Positions 61,648 through 62,040 of a stretch of 62,040 nucleotides of DNA are shown in pieces. The stretch spans positions 1 through 62,040 of the forward strand of contig SVIF01000009.1 of the NCBI GenBank assembly GCA_015069615.1, in the 5' to 3' direction. The notes beneath the pieces were generated by a model. It was not told where the DNA came from and ran no database searches. It was given only the letters and a program-made list of their open reading frames with translations. The position numbers were made by a program, and so were the translations under genes. The number at the start of each line of letters is the position of its first letter. The first letter of the stretch is position 1. The stretch is from Clostridiales bacterium. Lineage in GTDB: Bacteria > Bacillota > Clostridia > Christensenellales > Borkfalkiaceae.

Positions 61648-61913
61648 GCAAAAACGAAAAAAAGCCCCCTTTCGTAAAAAGAAGGTTTTTTATTTTCCAT
61701 TTCCTTTCCTTGTCATTCTTCGCCTACCCAAGGTATACTTCACGTAGAAAACATTAAATTGGAGTCGCAAGTTAATTGTAACACAATAAAATAAAAAATG
61801 CAAGCGGTATAAAGGAAAACATTGAGATTCTCCGTATTGCCCATCAAAGCAGGTAGGCGAAGAATGACAAATAAAAAAGCCTTATTCTTTTGAGGAAGGC
61901 TTGACGAAAAGGA
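61648..61913. repeat. Gap with inverted dispersed repeats
   Basis: No gene is seen. Two copies of the GGTAGGCGAAGAATGAC element lie in opposite orientation (about 61713-61730 and 61822-61869), flanking an A/T-rich stretch. Confidence 0.6.
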
Positions 61914-61943
61914 AAAACGCATTGCTTATTAGCAATGCGTTTA
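61914..61943 (-). terminator. Terminator after 5S rRNA
   Basis: Minus-strand AACGCATTGC pairs with GCAATGCGTT around TAATAA-type loop and is followed by TTTCC, about 8 nt after the 5S end. Confidence 0.8.
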
Positions 61944-61949
61944 ATGAAA

Positions 61950-62040
61950 TGTGGCGATGACCTATCCTCCCAAGCGGTCGCCCGCTAAGTACTTTCGGCG
62001 CGAGAGAGCTTAACTTCTGTGTTCGGGATGGGAACAGGTG
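61950..62040 (-). rRNA. rrf: 5S ribosomal RNA, partial (3' part)
   Basis: Read on the minus strand it begins CACCTGTTCCCATCCCGAAC and continues ACACAGAAGTTAAGCTC, the conserved 5S core, with TTGGGAGGATAGG and the 3' stem ATCGCCAC. The 5' end is beyond the window. It implies an rRNA operon upstream, past the right edge. Confidence 0.95.

Noticed and set aside
61578-61700. T-box or S-box leader before cysK
   Set aside because: The promoter leaves only about 35 nt of leader, too short, and no conserved motif is present.

Overview
The window is low-to-mid GC DNA from a member of the Bacillota, most probably an uncultured gut-type Clostridia. The evidence is consensus TTGACA-N17-TATAAT promoters, strong AGGAGG ribosome sites, a hisZ/short-hisG histidine operon led by a YerC/HisR-type TrpR-like regulator, zinc-type S4, S14, L36 and Adk, pta-ackA, and a SipW/TasA-like surface locus. 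The exact genus cannot be read from the sequence. Nearly everything is on the minus strand except a block at 16.4-23.3 kb and tmcAL at 28.5 kb.

Layout. 0-4.7 kb: an SPFH protein translationally coupled to an Arc-like repressor, then mnmA-dut-Gpi18-like mannosyltransferase. 4.9-15.2 kb: a complete, tightly overlapping histidine operon (yerC-hisZ-G-D-C-B-H-A-F-IE-hisK) ending in a putative glycoside hydrolase, with a promoter whose -10/spacer region carries a perfect operator-like palindrome. 15.4-16.8 kb: no ordinary genes, but four tandem small-RNA transcription units (each with its own consensus promoter and terminator), a 103-bp palindrome, and a candidate type I toxin-antitoxin pair (25-aa hydrophobic peptide and antisense RNA). 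16.9-23.3 kb: an unrecognised (alpha/alpha)-type carbohydrate enzyme, tRNA-Gln(CUG) with a duplicated 3' end, an Lrp regulator with an aminotransferase and pseudouridine synthase, a small membrane protein, and alanine racemase. 23.4-29.7 kb: rpmF/DUF177, a YdbS/YdbT-like pair, ackA/pta and tmcAL. 29.8-31 kb: a duplicated 360-bp non-coding module rich in hairpins.

31-44.3 kb is an accessory locus for a SipW-dependent surface fibre: a TasA-like major subunit (own promoter, leader and terminator), a TasA-like membrane protein without FAKY motif, a SipW-type signal peptidase, a 1089-aa protein with four copies of an unassigned domain, a TasA-like/jelly-roll hybrid, and a 1638-aa multi-module adhesin. 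All parts that carry an (A/F)AKY signal lie in this one locus with the peptidase. A roughly 120-bp structured repeat, present elsewhere only next to the his operon, sits in two of its gaps.

45.2-60.4 kb is the fused S10-spc-alpha ribosomal operon (rpsJ to rplQ, with secY, adk, a KOW protein, infA and rpoA; map is absent between adk and infA), preceded by a 230-nt leader with an internal intrinsic terminator. cysK and the 3' part of a 5S rRNA close the window. Many intergenic gaps carry short palindromic dispersed repeats.
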